A DNA stretch of 7,195 nt from JBEVNX01 sp040507895 (lineage in GTDB: Bacteria > Desulfobacterota > Binatia > JACPRU01): NCBI GenBank assembly GCA_040507895.1, contig JBEVNX010000148.1, positions 1-7,195 of the forward strand, written 5' to 3'. The notes below the pieces were generated by a model. It had not been told where the DNA came from. It saw only the letters and a list, made by a program, of their open reading frames with translations, and ran no database searches. A program made the translations under genes and the position numbers. How positions within the stretch are numbered: the first letter of the stretch is position 1; every line of letters starts with the position of its first letter. Of this stretch, positions 6,647-7,195 are shown piece after piece.

Positions 6647-7090
6647 ATGGCCCCGATTGTCACGTTGCTCACCGATTTCGGCGAGCGCGACGGCTTCGTG
6701 GGCATCATGAAGGGCGTGGTGCTCGGCATCTGTTCCGGCGCGCGCCTCGTGGATCTCAGCCACGAGGTCGCGCCGCAGGATGTGACGGGCGCCGCGCTCG
6801 TGCTGCGCAACGCCGTCGGCCACTTTCCGGCCGGGACGATTCATCTGGCGGTGGTCGACCCCGGCGTCGGCACCGCGCGCCGCCCGATCCTCATCGAGAC
6901 CGAGCGATTCATCCTGATCGGGCCGGACAATGGGTTGCTCAGTCTGGCTGCCGAGCAGGCGCCGGTTCGCCGGCTCATCCACCTCGATCGTGCCCGTTGG
7001 TTCCTACCTTCGCCGAGCCACACGTTTCATGGCCGAGACGTCTTCGCAGCGGTGGCGGGACACAGCTCCAGCGGAGTCGACTGCGGCTAG
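6647..7090 (+). CDS. SAM hydrolase (SAM hydroxide adenosyltransferase, DUF62 family), N-terminal domain ending at an in-frame TAG
   Basis: The frame gives 147 residues before TAG at 7088, whereas complete family members run to roughly 260-300. The family cleaves S-adenosylmethionine to adenosine and methionine using an activated hydroxide, and is related to the SAM-dependent fluorinase and chlorinase. The N-terminus VTLLTDFGERDGFVG is typical. VVDPGVGTARRP supplies Asp71 and Arg78, GPDNGLLS (92-99) follows, and TFHGRD supplies His128. Asp71, Arg78 and His128 match the Asp-Arg-His triad known in archaeal homologues. The catalytic domain is almost complete, but the C-terminal domain needed for the SAM pocket and trimer lies beyond the stop. 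ATG 6647 fits the usual family start. GTG 6602, which overlaps the previous stop by 4 bases, is in frame and would add 15 residues. The gene is either disrupted, read through, or carries a base-call error. Confidence 0.8.
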   Translation: MAPIVTLLTDFGERDGFVGIMKGVVLGICSGARLVDLSHEVAPQDVTGAALVLRNAVGHFPAGTIHLAVVDPGVGTARRPILIETERFILIGPDNGLLSLAAEQAPVRRLIHLDRARWFLPSPSHTFHGRDVFAAVAGHSSSGVDCG

Positions 7091-7195
7091 CTCGGCTCCC
7101 AGTTCGACGCGTTCGAGCGGCTTTCACTGCACGCGCCGCGCCGGCTCTACGACTCCATCGAGGCACAAGTGATCCACGTCGACCGCTTCGGCAAC
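7091..7195 (+). pseudogene. Continuation of the SAM hydrolase frame after the in-frame TAG (partial, runs off the window)
   Basis: The 35 codons after TAG, in the same frame, stay open and read like the family: LGSQFDAFERL directly after the stop, then EAQVIHVDRFGN at the window end. This last block is the conserved entry to the C-terminal domain. Because no frame change is needed, the interruption is a single nonsense codon rather than an indel. The C-terminal domain is not complete in the window. Confidence 0.6.

Noticed and set aside
7061..7172. A frameshift (rather than nonsense) in the SAM hydrolase gene
   Set aside because: The other two frames after 7061 give low-complexity Ser/Thr/Arg-rich sequence. 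Family-like residues continue in the original frame past the TAG.

Overview
This GC-rich window holds seven genes: one running leftward off the left edge and six running rightward. High GC, frequent GTG/TTG starts, TGA as the stop of every intact gene whose end is visible, and a GmhA-type heptose isomerase suggest a high-GC bacterium, probably with a Gram-negative (LPS-type) envelope. The sequence alone does not fix the phylum.

Left part (1-1358, minus strand): the N-terminal 452 codons of a CstA-family inner-membrane transporter, cut by the window edge. Between it and the rightward genes lies a 199-base divergent intergenic region. Most of it (1375-1543) is one large imperfect palindrome whose outer ends stop just short of the ribosome binding sites of the two divergent genes. 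This is the most unusual structure in the window.

Right part (1558-7195, plus strand): first a class-V PLP-dependent enzyme related to cysteine desulfurases, then an M16-family zinc peptidase with complete metal-binding residues. After a 49-base gap comes a tight block: a formyltransferase resembling the hydrolase domain of 10-formyltetrahydrofolate dehydrogenase, a sedoheptulose-7-phosphate isomerase (GmhA), a conserved protein with a deoxyhypusine-synthase-like sequence pattern, and a SAM hydrolase (SAM hydroxide adenosyltransferase). The first three of these overlap by 11 and 4 bases, so they are probably translationally coupled. The SAM hydrolase frame carries an in-frame TAG at 7088-7090, while family-like sequence continues in the same frame to the window end. 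It is therefore a nonsense-disrupted gene, a read-through case or a base-call error.

Functionally, the block mixes one-carbon/SAM metabolism with heptose supply for the envelope. No single pathway joining all the genes can be read from the sequence. No RNA genes, CRISPR arrays or transposase genes were seen.
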